From Hydrogenophilales bacterium (GTDB lineage Bacteria; Pseudomonadota; Gammaproteobacteria; Burkholderiales; Thiobacillaceae): a stretch of 64,000 nt of DNA. How positions within the stretch are numbered: the stretch's first letter is position 1; the number at the start of each line of letters is the position of its first letter. Below the pieces are notes generated by a model, which saw only the letters and a list, made by a program, of their open reading frames with translations, was not told the origin of the DNA and made no database searches. The stretch is from NCBI GenBank assembly GCA_016703155.1, contig JADJCP010000015.1:1-64000 (forward strand), given 5' to 3'. The position numbers and the translations under genes are program-made. Of this stretch, positions 43,588 to 51,707 are shown in pieces.

Positions 43588-43713
43588 GTCTGGTCTGGGT
43601 TGAGAGGAAACCTGGGTAAGTTAATTGGGTGTGCAGGAAAAGGCAAGGCGTGGCTTGCAAGGGGTGGGTTGCCAAGTGATCCAGCCAGCCCAAGGCAGGC
43701 TGAAGATTACAGG

Positions 43714-43932
43714 CTAGCGCCGCTCGTCAAGTTTGCAGACATCCTGGCAGCCGAGTACGGAGAAATGCCGGAACCATAGCCAGGCGAGTACCGGCAGTGC
43801 GACGAGCAGCAGCCATTGCCACCAGACGAGCGCGGCGAAGCCGGATTCAAGGGCCTGGACAAAGACGCCAATCGCCGGGAACAGGAGCAGCAGCAAGGCA
43901 AACAGGTAGAACGGCTTGTGATGTGGCTTCAA
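43714..43932 (-). CDS. Small membrane protein downstream of corC
   Basis: 72 aa, starting MKPHHKPFYLFALLLLLFPAIGVFV, with a second helix WWQWLLLVALPVLAWLWF. It ends in a polar tail with two Cys (GCQDVCKLDERR). The start overlaps the corC stop by four bases, so it is probably translated. No family is recognised. Confidence 0.7.
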   Translation of the reverse strand: MKPHHKPFYLFALLLLLFPAIGVFVQALESGFAALVWWQWLLLVALPVLAWLWFRHFSVLGCQDVCKLDERR

Positions 43933-44762
43933 TCCGGCGTTTTGGGTGTTTCCACCCGAATGGTATAAAGGCGTCGGCTGTCGGCGCGACTGACATGGAA
44001 GGTGTAGCCGTCGATCTGGACCGTGTCGCCACGCTTGGGCAGGCGTCCGAAGGCGTTGCTGACCAAGCCGCCGACGGTGTCGAATTCTTCGTCGGAGAAG
44101 TTAGCCCCAAGAATTTCGTTGAAGTCGGGAATCTCCGTCTGGGCCTTGACCCGGAACGCGCCGTCCTCTTCCTGGAGCACGTTGTCCTCGGTGTCGTCGT
44201 AGTCGTATTCGTCCTCGATGTCGCCGACGATTTGTTCCAGAACGTCTTCGATGGTGACGATGCCGGCGGTGCCACCGTACTCATCGACGACGATGGCGAT
44301 GTGGTTACGTGACGAGCGGAACTCGCGCAGCAGAACGTTCAGGCGTTTCGATTCCGGGACGAATACGGCGGGACGCAGGATGTCGCGCAGGTTGACCTCT
44401 TCGCCCAGACACAGGGTGAGCAGATCCTTGGCGAGAAGGATGCCGATGACGTTGTCGCGATCGCCGTCGACGGCGGGAAAACGCGAGTGGGCCTGTTCAA
44501 TGACGTACTTGAGGATGTCTTCGTGTGGGTCGTTGATATCGACCACGTCCATCTGGGCGCGCGGGATCATGATGTCGCGCACCTGCATCTCCGACACCTG
44601 CATGACGCCCTCGATCATCGACAGGGCGTCGGCATCCATGAGGTTGTTGTCATAGGCGGCATGCAGCAACTCAAGCAGCTCTTCCCGATTGTCGGGTTCG
44701 GGGGTCAGCCAGGCGATGAAACGTTCTACCAGGTTAGGTCGATTACTACTGTCGTCACTCAT
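43929..44762 (-). CDS. corC: Magnesium/cobalt efflux-associated protein CorC (CBS domain)
   Basis: 277 aa, cytoplasmic. Tandem CBS domains (VRDIMIPRAQMDVVDI; NHIAIVVDEYGGTAGIVTIEDVLEQIVGDIEDE) are followed by the C-terminal CorC_HlyC domain (GLVSNAFGRLPKRGDTV). It is the membrane-anchor-free form linked to Mg2+/Co2+ handling. It sits after phoH and ybeY in the usual order. Confidence 0.94.
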   Translation of the reverse strand: MSDDSSNRPNLVERFIAWLTPEPDNREELLELLHAAYDNNLMDADALSMIEGVMQVSEMQVRDIMIPRAQMDVVDINDPHEDILKYVIEQAHSRFPAVDGDRDNVIGILLAKDLLTLCLGEEVNLRDILRPAVFVPESKRLNVLLREFRSSRNHIAIVVDEYGGTAGIVTIEDVLEQIVGDIEDEYDYDDTEDNVLQEEDGAFRVKAQTEIPDFNEILGANFSDEEFDTVGGLVSNAFGRLPKRGDTVQIDGYTFHVSRADSRRLYTIRVETPKTPD

Positions 44763-45216
44763 GATTCAGGTACGGATCGGGGTATCCCATTCGCTGCATG
44801 ATAAAGCTTTCCACGGCTTCCATGGTTACAGCGTCGTGTTTTCGTTCGTGGTCGTAGCCTTGCAGATGCAGCATGCCGTGGACGACGAGGTGGGCGTAGT
44901 GGGCATCGAGTGGAATAGCTTGTTCGGCGGCTTCGCGCGTCACCACGGGCGCGCACAGGACGATATCGCCGGTCATCGGGCCAGTCTTGGTCTCCGAGCC
45001 ATACGCAAAGGTCAGGACGTTGGTGGCGTGGGCCTTGCGGCGATAGGATTGGTTCAGGGACTGACCTTCATCGGCGTCGACGATGCGCAAGGTCGCCTCG
45101 ACATCGCCGAGGAGGGCTGCCTTGGCCCACTGGCGGAATTGTGCGCGGCTTGGCAGGCCGGTATGGCCCAGGGCGTATTGCACCGACAGCGAGAGACTTG
45201 GTCCTTGGGTGGTCAC
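44755..45216 (-). CDS. ybeY: Endoribonuclease YbeY
   Basis: A 153-aa metal-dependent RNase involved in 16S rRNA maturation and ribosome quality control. The zinc motif H-x3-H-x5-H is in HLVVHGMLHLQGYDHE, and the helix-strand NQSYRRKAHATNVLTFAY is typical. It overlaps phoH and corC by four and eight bases. Confidence 0.96.
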   Translation of the reverse strand: MTTQGPSLSLSVQYALGHTGLPSRAQFRQWAKAALLGDVEATLRIVDADEGQSLNQSYRRKAHATNVLTFAYGSETKTGPMTGDIVLCAPVVTREAAEQAIPLDAHYAHLVVHGMLHLQGYDHERKHDAVTMEAVESFIMQRMGYPDPYLNHE

Positions 45217-46184
45217 GGTCTGGAATCAGTGGTGGCGCTGCCCTCGGCGCGCCCGGAGTAGGCATCGTACGCGTCGATGATGCGCGCCACCAGTGGGTGC
45301 CGCACGACATCGTCGTTCTGGAATTCGGTGAAGGCGATGCCGCGCACCTCTTTCAGCACCTCGCGCGCCTCGATCAGGCCACTCTTGTGGCCGCGCGGCA
45401 GGTCGATCTGGGTGACGTCGCCGGTCACCACGGTCTTCGAGCCGAAGCCGATGCGCGTCAGGAACATCTTCATCTGTTCCGGCGTGGTGTTCTGCGCCTC
45501 GTCGAGGATGATGAAGGCGTGGTTCAGGGTTCGGCCGCGCATGTAGGCGAGCGGGGCGATCTCGATGGCCCCTTTCTCGAACTGTCGGGTGGCCTTGTCG
45601 AAGCCCATCAGGTCATAGAGCGCATCGTAGAGCGGCCGCAGATAGGGATCGACCTTCTGGGTCAGGTCGCCGGGCAGGAAGCCGAGTCGTTCGCCGGCCT
45701 CGACCGCCGGCCGCACCAGGACGATGCGCTTCACCAGATCCCGCTCCAGGGCATCGACCGCCCCGGCCACTGCCAGATAGGTCTTGCCGGTCCCGGCGGG
45801 GCCGACGCCAAAGGTGATGTCGTGTTCCTGGACCTGGCGGATGTACTGATTCTGGCGCGGCGTGCGGCCATGCAGCCCGGTGCGCCGGGTCATCAGCACC
45901 GGCATGTCGCTTTCCGTGTCGGCCTGGGCCGGTTTGTGCGTCACTTCCACCAGGGCAAGCTGGATGTCATCGATATCCAGCGGCTTGCGGGCGCGCTGGA
46001 AGAAGTCCTTGAGCAGCTTGCAGGCCAGCTCGACCTGACGATCCGGCCCGGTGACGTTGAACACCTCGCCGCGCCGGGCGACGTTGACGTTCAGTGCCGT
46101 CTCGATCTGGCGCAGGTTCTCGTCAAGGACGCCGCACAGGTTGGCGAGACGGGTGTTGTCGGCGTCGGGGAAGGTGACTTGCAT
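45213..46184 (-). CDS. ybeZ: PhoH-like ATPase (YbeZ)
   Basis: A 323-aa P-loop ATPase, an NTP-dependent partner of YbeY. The Walker A GPAGTGKTYLAVA is near residue 145. Walker B is in HAFIILDEAQNTTPEQMKMFLTRIG, and the strand VVTGDVTQIDLPRG is conserved. An N-terminal KH-like region precedes the ATPase. It is first of the ybeZ-ybeY-corC set. Confidence 0.95.
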   Translation of the reverse strand: MQVTFPDADNTRLANLCGVLDENLRQIETALNVNVARRGEVFNVTGPDRQVELACKLLKDFFQRARKPLDIDDIQLALVEVTHKPAQADTESDMPVLMTRRTGLHGRTPRQNQYIRQVQEHDITFGVGPAGTGKTYLAVAGAVDALERDLVKRIVLVRPAVEAGERLGFLPGDLTQKVDPYLRPLYDALYDLMGFDKATRQFEKGAIEIAPLAYMRGRTLNHAFIILDEAQNTTPEQMKMFLTRIGFGSKTVVTGDVTQIDLPRGHKSGLIEAREVLKEVRGIAFTEFQNDDVVRHPLVARIIDAYDAYSGRAEGSATTDSRP

Positions 46185-46208
46185 GTGTGTTGATAGGGGG
46201 TTAGAAGG

Positions 46209-46547
46209 TTATAGCCAAGGAAGGGTGGCGCAGCAGTTACCGCATGAATCTCTTATCTTCTTGCTGTGCGTGCAATCTTGCCAGGGAAATTCGGTGTATT
46301 CAGGCTCGTCTTTGCCGTGTTTGGTTTGCAGGATGATATTGGCTTGGGCGCACGCGACAAAGCGACGACGAATCAGCCGCAGGAAGCCAATGACGCCGTG
46401 GCGCATTGCGGCCCGAAGGCCGAATTCCGAGCATGACCAGCCGCCATGCAGCATGTGATGCGCGCAACGGTAGCCTTTTATTGGCGAGATATACGCCTGG
46501 TAACCTCGGATTGCGAATGCCAGCCCATAACGCGGCAACCGAGCCAA
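46209..46547 (-). CDS. yidD: YidD-like membrane protein insertion efficiency factor, displaced from the yidC locus
   Basis: The core AIRGYQAYISPIKGYRCAHHMLHGGWSCSEFGLRAAMRHGVIGFLRLIRRR follows the YidD pattern of IRxYQxxISP, three Cys and a basic amphipathic helix. The C-terminal extension is Cys-rich (CTHSKKIRDSCGNCC). It is the divergent long form of YidD. The open frame continues upstream through the palindromic repeat at 46590-46690, whose translation is repeat-derived. I therefore place the start at or near the TTG at 46547, which is uncertain. No yidD is found between rnpA and yidC. Confidence 0.6.
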   Translation of the reverse strand: MARLPRYGLAFAIRGYQAYISPIKGYRCAHHMLHGGWSCSEFGLRAAMRHGVIGFLRLIRRRFVACAQANIILQTKHGKDEPEYTEFPWQDCTHSKKIRDSCGNCCATLPWL

Positions 46548-46589
46548 GGATAGAGCCCAAGTGAGATGAAAGCGCTGGCTATGCGTGGC

Positions 46590-46690
46590 TTCCCCCTTTG
46601 CAAAAGGGGGAATGAGGGGGATTTCTACTGCGTTCACAAAGCGAACCGCCGCTAAATCCCCCCTAGCCCCCCTTTGCGTAAGGGGGGAAA
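46590..46690. repeat. Imperfect inverted repeat with CCCCCTTT/AAAGGGGG arms
   Basis: The left arm (46590-46624, TTCCCCCTTTGCAAAAGGG then GGGATTT) and right arm (46654-46690) are inverted copies about 35 bases long around a 29-base loop. Each arm is also a small hairpin. Such elements, which translate as IPPFAKGE-like strings, occur as dispersed intergenic palindromes in many genomes. Confidence 0.7.
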
Positions 46691-46720
46691 CAAGTTGGTG
46701 GAGTAGCGAAGGCATCGCGC

Positions 46721-48055
46721 TCAAGCGTCGCTGATCACCACTTCGCCGCGCAAGCTGTTGGGGAAGGCGCGGGTGATGGTCACATCGACGAACTGGCCGA
46801 TGAGACGCGGCGCGCCGGCGAAGTTGACGACGCGATTGTTCTCGGTACGCCCGGACAGCTCGTTGACGTCTTTCTTCGACGTGCCTTCGACCAGGACGCG
46901 CTGCGTCGTGCCGACCATCGCGGCACTGTAGGCCTTGACCTGGGTGTCGAGCTGCGCCTGCAAGCGATGCAGACGGGCCAGCTTGACCTCCTGCGGCGTG
47001 TCGTCGGCCATGCTGGCGGCCGGGGTGCCGGGACGCGGGCTGTAGACAAAGCTGAAGGAGTGGTCGAAGTTCAGTTCCTCCAACAGTCTCATGGTCGCCT
47101 CGAAGTCGGCCTCGTTCTCGCCCGGAAAGCCGACGATGAAATCGGTGGCCAGACTGATCTCCGGACGTACGGCGCGCACTTTGCGGATGATCGACTTGTA
47201 TTCCAGCACGGTATAGCCACGCTTCATCGCCGAGAGGATGCGGTCCGAGCCGGACTGTACCGGCAGGTGCAGATGGTTCACCAGCTTCGGCACCTTGGCG
47301 TAGACGTCGATCAGGCGCTGGGTGAATTCGCGCGGGTGCGACGTGGTGTAGCGGATGCGCTCGATGCCCGGCACCTCGGCGACCAGTTCGACGAGCAGGG
47401 CGAAGTCCGCCGTATCGCCGTCGCTCAGCAAGCCGCGATAGGCGTTGACGTTCTGGCCGAGCAGGGTGACTTCCTTGACACCTTCCGCGGCCAGATGGGC
47501 GACCTCGGCCAGCACGTCATCAAGCGGCCGCGAGACCTCTTCGCCGCGCGTGAAGGGAACGATGCAATACGTGCAGAACTTGCTGCAACCTTCCATGATC
47601 GACACGAACGCCGTAGAGCCTTCGACGCGTGCCGGTGGCATGTGGTCAAACTTTTCGATCTCGGGGAAGGCGATATCCACCTGGGCGCGCCCACTGCTGC
47701 GCCGCTTGTCCATCATCTGCGGCAGGCGGTGCAGAGTCTGCGGGCCGAAGACGATGTCGACGTAAGGCGCGCGCTTGACGATGGCTGCCCCTTCCTGGCT
47801 GGCGACGCAGCCGCCGACGCCGATGATCAGGTGAGGGTTGAGCTGCTTCAGGTGCTTGACCATGCCCAGGTCGGTGAACACCTTTTCCTGCGCCTTCTCG
47901 CGCACCGAGCAGGTGTTGAACAGGATGACGTCGGCGTCCTCGGGATTCTCGGTGGTCTCGTAAGACTCGGCGGCGCCCAGGACATCAGCCATCTTCGCCG
48001 AGTCGTACTCGTTCATCTGACAACCGAAGGTTTTGATGAAGACTTTGCGGGGCAC
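46721..48055 (-). CDS. miaB: tRNA-2-methylthio-N6-isopentenyladenosine synthase MiaB
   Basis: A radical-SAM methylthiotransferase that modifies A37 of tRNAs. The protein is 444 aa. The N-terminal cluster Cys are in TFGCQMNEYDS, NTCSVREKA and VGGCVASQEG. The radical-SAM CxxxCxxC is in MEGCSKFCTYCIVPFTRGEE, and a C-terminal TRAM domain (ELSGRTENNRVVNFAG) is present. A tRNA gene lies just upstream on the same strand. Confidence 0.97.
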   Translation of the reverse strand: MPRKVFIKTFGCQMNEYDSAKMADVLGAAESYETTENPEDADVILFNTCSVREKAQEKVFTDLGMVKHLKQLNPHLIIGVGGCVASQEGAAIVKRAPYVDIVFGPQTLHRLPQMMDKRRSSGRAQVDIAFPEIEKFDHMPPARVEGSTAFVSIMEGCSKFCTYCIVPFTRGEEVSRPLDDVLAEVAHLAAEGVKEVTLLGQNVNAYRGLLSDGDTADFALLVELVAEVPGIERIRYTTSHPREFTQRLIDVYAKVPKLVNHLHLPVQSGSDRILSAMKRGYTVLEYKSIIRKVRAVRPEISLATDFIVGFPGENEADFEATMRLLEELNFDHSFSFVYSPRPGTPAASMADDTPQEVKLARLHRLQAQLDTQVKAYSAAMVGTTQRVLVEGTSKKDVNELSGRTENNRVVNFAGAPRLIGQFVDVTITRAFPNSLRGEVVISDA

Positions 48056-48080
48056 TCGAAGGATCGGGGAAGGAAGAAGG

Positions 48081-48157
48081 TGGTGGTGATGGGCGGAGTC
48101 GAACCGCCGACCTGTGGGTTATGAATCCACCGCTCTAACCATCTGAGCTACATCACC
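48081..48157 (-). tRNA. tRNA-Met (CAT anticodon)
   Basis: A 77-nt cloverleaf on the minus strand: acceptor GGTGATG/CATCACC, D arm AGCTCAGATGGTTAGAGC, anticodon loop TTCATAA, T arm GGCGGTTCGACTCCGCC, and an encoded CCA end. The CAT anticodon could belong to elongator Met or Ile2. The acceptor and anticodon-arm sequence favour elongator Met. It is probably cotranscribed with miaB, 25 bp downstream. Confidence 0.93.
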
Positions 48158-48201
48158 ACGTCGAAAAGAGGCGCGGATTATCTGGGCCGGGCCTCGAAAT
48201 G

Positions 48202-49116
48202 TCAAGATTTACAAGGGTTTGAGCCGGTCCGCCAGCGGCGTCCGCGGAGCGGGTCGATGCGTCGACGCGACCAGGCGGGTACGGCCCATTCCCAGAACTC
48301 GCTTGGGGTCTGCGGTGGATGGTCAATGGACATGCCCAGGAAGGCGGCGGCCTGGATCAGACCGGTCAGGGGCGCGCGGGCGTCGATAGGTGCTGCCAAG
48401 GTCTGCTTGGACAGTTTCTTGCCGTGTTCGTCGAGGACTACGGGTAGGTGCAGGTAGTTCGGAGCATCCAGGCCAAGCACGCGTTGCAGGATGATATGTC
48501 GAGGCGTTGAGGTGAGCAGGTCGGCGCCCCGGACGACATGGCTGACACCCTGGGCGGCATCGTCGACAACGACGGCAAGATGGTAGGCAAAGACGCTGTC
48601 GGCACGTTGCAGAACGAAATCGCCGCATTCGGTGGCGACATCGCAGGCAACCAGGCCTTGCTGGCCGTCGGCGAAGACGATGCGCCCGGCAGGCACGTGG
48701 AGTCGCAGGGCAGCGGCGTGATCGAGGTTCGGACGGGCGCGGCAGGTGCCTGGGTAAACCGGTCCATCGACGCCGCGCCTGGCAATGTCGGCGAGCTGCT
48801 TGCGGGTGCAGGTGCAGGCGTAGACCCGGCCAAGCTGGCGTAGTTGTTCGAGCGCTTCCCGGTAGGCGTCGCTGCGTTGGCTCTGATACTGCACGGTTTC
48901 TTCCCACTCGAAACCGTAGGCTTCCAGGGTGCGCAATATTGCGTCGCTGGCGCCGGGCGCGTTGCGCGGCGGATCGACATCTTCGATGCGCACCAGCCAG
49001 ATGCCTGCGTGGCTGAGGGCATCGAGGTAACTGCCCAAGGCCGCGACTAGGGAACCGAAGTGCAGCGGCCCACTGGGGGTGGGGGCAAATCGGCCCCGGT
49101 AAGGCTGTGCGGCCAC
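48202..49116 (-). CDS. gluQ: Glutamyl-Q tRNA(Asp) synthetase
   Basis: A class I synthetase-like enzyme that attaches glutamate to queuosine in tRNA-Asp. It corresponds to the catalytic half of GluRS, at 304 aa. The HIGH-like motif is FAPTPSGPLHFGSLVAALGSY. Zinc Cys are in YACTCTRKQL and PGTCRAR, and the KMSKS-like motif is GKKLSKQTLA. No anticodon-binding domain is present, as expected. Confidence 0.95.
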   Translation of the reverse strand: MAAQPYRGRFAPTPSGPLHFGSLVAALGSYLDALSHAGIWLVRIEDVDPPRNAPGASDAILRTLEAYGFEWEETVQYQSQRSDAYREALEQLRQLGRVYACTCTRKQLADIARRGVDGPVYPGTCRARPNLDHAAALRLHVPAGRIVFADGQQGLVACDVATECGDFVLQRADSVFAYHLAVVVDDAAQGVSHVVRGADLLTSTPRHIILQRVLGLDAPNYLHLPVVLDEHGKKLSKQTLAAPIDARAPLTGLIQAAAFLGMSIDHPPQTPSEFWEWAVPAWSRRRIDPLRGRRWRTGSNPCKS

Positions 49117-49123
49117 GGTTGGG

Positions 49124-50863
49124 CTAGGTCATGCCCTCGTTGAACTGCAAGGCATGCAGTCGATGGTAGGCGCCGCCCCGGGCGAGCAGTTCGGCGTGGC
49201 TGCCGATCTCGACAATGCGGCCGCGTTCCAGAACGGCGATACGGTTGGCATTCTCGATGGTCGACAGGCGGTGGGCGATAACCAGGGTGGTTCGGTCGCG
49301 CATCAGGTTCTCCAGGGCCGCCTGGACCAGGCGCTCGGATTCGGTATCCAGGGCGGAGGTGGCTTCGTCGAGGATCAGGATGGGCGCGTTCTTGAGGAAG
49401 GCGCGGGCGATGGCGAGGCGCTGGCGCTGGCCGCCGGAGAGCTTGACGCCGTTTTCGCCGATCAGGGTGTCGAACCCTTGGGGCAGTTCACGGATGAAGT
49501 TCAGGGCATTGGCGGCTTCGGCGGCGCGTTCGATGGCTGCGGGCGAGACGCTGTCCTGGCGGCCATAGGCGATGTTGGCGGCAACGCTGTCATTGAACAG
49601 GGTGATCTCTTGCGACACCAGGGCGATGTTGCGTCGCAGGCTGGCCAGGCGGATGTCGCGCAGGTCGTTGTCGTCGAGCAGGATGCGCCCGTCGCTCGGG
49701 TCGTAGAAGCGTGGCAACAGGTTCACCAGACTGCTTTTGCCACCCCCTGAGCCACCGACCAAGGCGATGGTTTCACCCGGCTGAATCGTCAGGTCGATGC
49801 CTTCCAGCGCCGGCGCTGTCTTGCTTGGATAAACCAGGCTGACACCTTCGAAGCGGATTGCTCCCCGGGCACGCTCGATTTCCAGGGTGCCGGTGTCACG
49901 TTCGATATCCCGATCAAGCAGTGTGAAGACTGATTCAGCCGCGGCCAAGCCGCGCTGCAGGTGTACGGTGACCGAGGATAGGCGCTTCAGTGGCGCGGAG
50001 AGGAGCAGCATGGCCACCATGAAGGACATGAAGCCGCCCACCGTGGTCTCATCGGCGCTGACTTGCAGCGTGGCGATGTAGACGATCACCGCCAAGGCCA
50101 CAGCCGCCAGGAACTGGACGATGGGGCCGTGTGCCTCCGAGGCGGTGGTCTGCTTCATGGCAAAACGGCGACCGTGCTGGTTGGCGCTGTCGAAACGGGT
50201 ACGCTCGTAGTCCTGAGCATCGAAGATCTTGATGATCTTGTTGCCGCCGATGGTTTCTTCCAGGATTTGCGTCAGGTCACCGAGGTTTTTCTGGATTTCA
50301 CGGCTGGTGTAGCGCAGGCGCTGGCTGGCGACGCGGAAGACGATGAGCACGACCGGGGTCAGTGCCAGGGTGACCAGGGTCAGTTTCCAGTTCAGGTAAA
50401 GCAGCCAGCCCATCAGCACGATCACGGACAAGACGTCCTTAACCAGGGTGGTCAGCACCACGGTAGCCGCCATGGTGAGCTGCTGTACGTTGTAGGCGAC
50501 GGTCGCGATCAGGCTACCGCGCGGTGTGTCGTCGTAGAACGGCGTTGGCTGGCCGAGCAGTTTGTCGAACATTTCCAGGCGCAGATCGGCGACCACGCGG
50601 TTGCCGATATAGGCCATGGCATACGAGGAGGCGAAACCAGCCACGCCGCGCAAGACGAATAGGGCGACCAGGGCCAGTGGCACCCAACGGATGACTTCGG
50701 GGTCTTTCTTGACAAAGCTGCCGTCGAGCATGGGTTTCATCAAGGCCGGTAAACCGGCCTCGGAGACGGCCAGGATGACCATGGTGACGATGGCGAACAG
50801 GAATACTCGCCAATGCGGCTTCACATAGGTGAGCAGGCGGAAATAATGGTTTTCAGGGGGCAT
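49124..50863 (-). CDS. msbA: Lipid A export ATP-binding/permease protein MsbA
   Basis: A homodimeric ABC flippase that moves lipid A-core across the inner membrane. The protein is 579 aa. Six helices come first (from MVILAVSEAGLPALMKPMLDG). The ATPase has Walker A VGGSGGGKSSLVNLLPRFYDP, signature KLSGGQRQRLAIARA and Walker B PILILDEATSALDTESE. The length and start (HYFRLLTYVKPHWRVF) are those of MsbA. It is divergent from the zapB-like gene. Confidence 0.94.
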   Translation of the reverse strand: MPPENHYFRLLTYVKPHWRVFLFAIVTMVILAVSEAGLPALMKPMLDGSFVKKDPEVIRWVPLALVALFVLRGVAGFASSYAMAYIGNRVVADLRLEMFDKLLGQPTPFYDDTPRGSLIATVAYNVQQLTMAATVVLTTLVKDVLSVIVLMGWLLYLNWKLTLVTLALTPVVLIVFRVASQRLRYTSREIQKNLGDLTQILEETIGGNKIIKIFDAQDYERTRFDSANQHGRRFAMKQTTASEAHGPIVQFLAAVALAVIVYIATLQVSADETTVGGFMSFMVAMLLLSAPLKRLSSVTVHLQRGLAAAESVFTLLDRDIERDTGTLEIERARGAIRFEGVSLVYPSKTAPALEGIDLTIQPGETIALVGGSGGGKSSLVNLLPRFYDPSDGRILLDDNDLRDIRLASLRRNIALVSQEITLFNDSVAANIAYGRQDSVSPAAIERAAEAANALNFIRELPQGFDTLIGENGVKLSGGQRQRLAIARAFLKNAPILILDEATSALDTESERLVQAALENLMRDRTTLVIAHRLSTIENANRIAVLERGRIVEIGSHAELLARGGAYHRLHALQFNEGMT

Positions 50864-50901
50864 GCGGGGTCGACTCCGGCGGGCAATCGGCGGCGCGCTG
50901 G

Positions 50902-50931
50902 TTGACGCGCCAGAATTCGGGTCATTATAGT
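50902..50931 (+). promoter_or_regulatory. Sigma-70-like promoter of the zapB-like/zapA unit
   Basis: TTGACG (50902-50907), an 18-bp spacer and TATAGT (50926-50931). Transcription would begin about seven bases later, almost exactly at the ATG at 50938. Confidence 0.55.
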
Positions 50932-50937
50932 GTCAGA

Positions 50938-51129
50938 ATGTTGGAAGAACTGGACACGCTCGAAGCAAAACTCGCGCAGCTCTTGGAGCGCTATCACGCC
51001 GCTCGCGAAGAAAATGTGCGCCTACGTCAGCAGGTCGTGGCCATGGAAAACGCCAACAAGGTGCTCTCGGACCGATTGGTCGAGGCACGCGGGCGTATGG
51101 AAACCCTGTTCAACAAGATTCCCGATTGA
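50938..51129 (+). CDS. ZapB-like coiled-coil protein (TIGR02449 type)
   Basis: A 63-aa protein that is almost wholly one coiled coil, MLEELDTLEAKLAQLLERY...LRQQVVAMENANKVLSDRLVEARGRMETLFNKIPD. This is the short family always found just before zapA, and it is probably a division-site accessory factor. The ATG at 50938 is the family start. Upstream in-frame codons fall inside the promoter. It ends one base before zapA. Confidence 0.88.
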   Translation: MLEELDTLEAKLAQLLERYHAAREENVRLRQQVVAMENANKVLSDRLVEARGRMETLFNKIPD

Positions 51130-51130
51130 T

Positions 51131-51442
51131 ATGCCCGGAACCCGTAACACCAGTCTCGATGTCACGATCATGGGACGCGAGTTCCGCATCGCCTGTCCCG
51201 AAAACGAGCGCGACGGCCTGTTGCGCGCGGTCAGCTTTCTGGACAAGAAGATGCGCGAGATTCGCGACGCCGGGAAGGTCATCGGCGTCGAGCGCATCGC
51301 CATCATGGCAGCGCTGAACATCGCCCACGACTTGCTCGAGAACCGTGGTCACGGCCCGAGCCGGGAAGATCTCGAAGTCAAGCTGACGCATCTGCACAAG
51401 CTGCTTGATCAAGCCCTGTCGCCGCAAGATAATCTGTTCTAG
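51131..51442 (+). CDS. zapA: Cell division protein ZapA
   Basis: 103 aa; binds and bundles FtsZ at the Z ring. The N-terminal head SLDVTIMGREFRIACPENERDGLLRAVSFLDKKM and the C-terminal coiled coil are typical. Its last 38 bases contain the promoter of the 6S RNA gene. Confidence 0.95.
   Translation: MPGTRNTSLDVTIMGREFRIACPENERDGLLRAVSFLDKKMREIRDAGKVIGVERIAIMAALNIAHDLLENRGHGPSREDLEVKLTHLHKLLDQALSPQDNLF
51405..51433 (+). promoter_or_regulatory. Sigma-70 promoter of 6S RNA inside zapA
   Basis: TTGATC (51405-51410), a 17-bp spacer and GATAAT (51428-51433), with the start expected near 51440, the 5' end of the 6S RNA. Confidence 0.6.
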
Positions 51443-51615
51443 CCCTGCTGCGTTCGCGAGGTTGGCGTATTCTTTGAACCGATACGTACCCCCCGGTTGC
51501 GGCATGATGTCGCTGGTGTGCGCGTGGCTAGTCTCATGTGCCTGATGCCGACGCGCCGCGACCACCTTGAGCCTCTGGGTTCAAGATAGCCTGCCGAACG
51601 GCGTATGCGGGGCTA
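51441..51615 (+). ncRNA. ssrS: 6S RNA
   Basis: About 175 nt in the zapA-5-FCL gap, the fixed location of ssrS. The ends pair (AGCCCTGC-TGCGTTCG with CGAACGGCGTATGCGGGGCT). Inner segments TTGAACCGATAC and the 3' AGCCTCTGGGTTCAAGA are the conserved 6S arms around the open bubble that mimics a promoter and traps sigma-70 RNA polymerase. The exact ends are approximate. Confidence 0.85.
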
Positions 51616-51707
51616 CTTCACTTGCCGATTCTGGCCTTGGTATCTCGTCTGCCGCTCAAGTCGGGGCTACGACTTGGTAGATCGCCAGTGCCTCATTTCA
51701 CTCGACC

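Noticed and set aside
46548..46724. N-terminal extension of the YidD-like protein
   Set aside because: It is translated from the palindromic repeat and lacks similarity to YidD.
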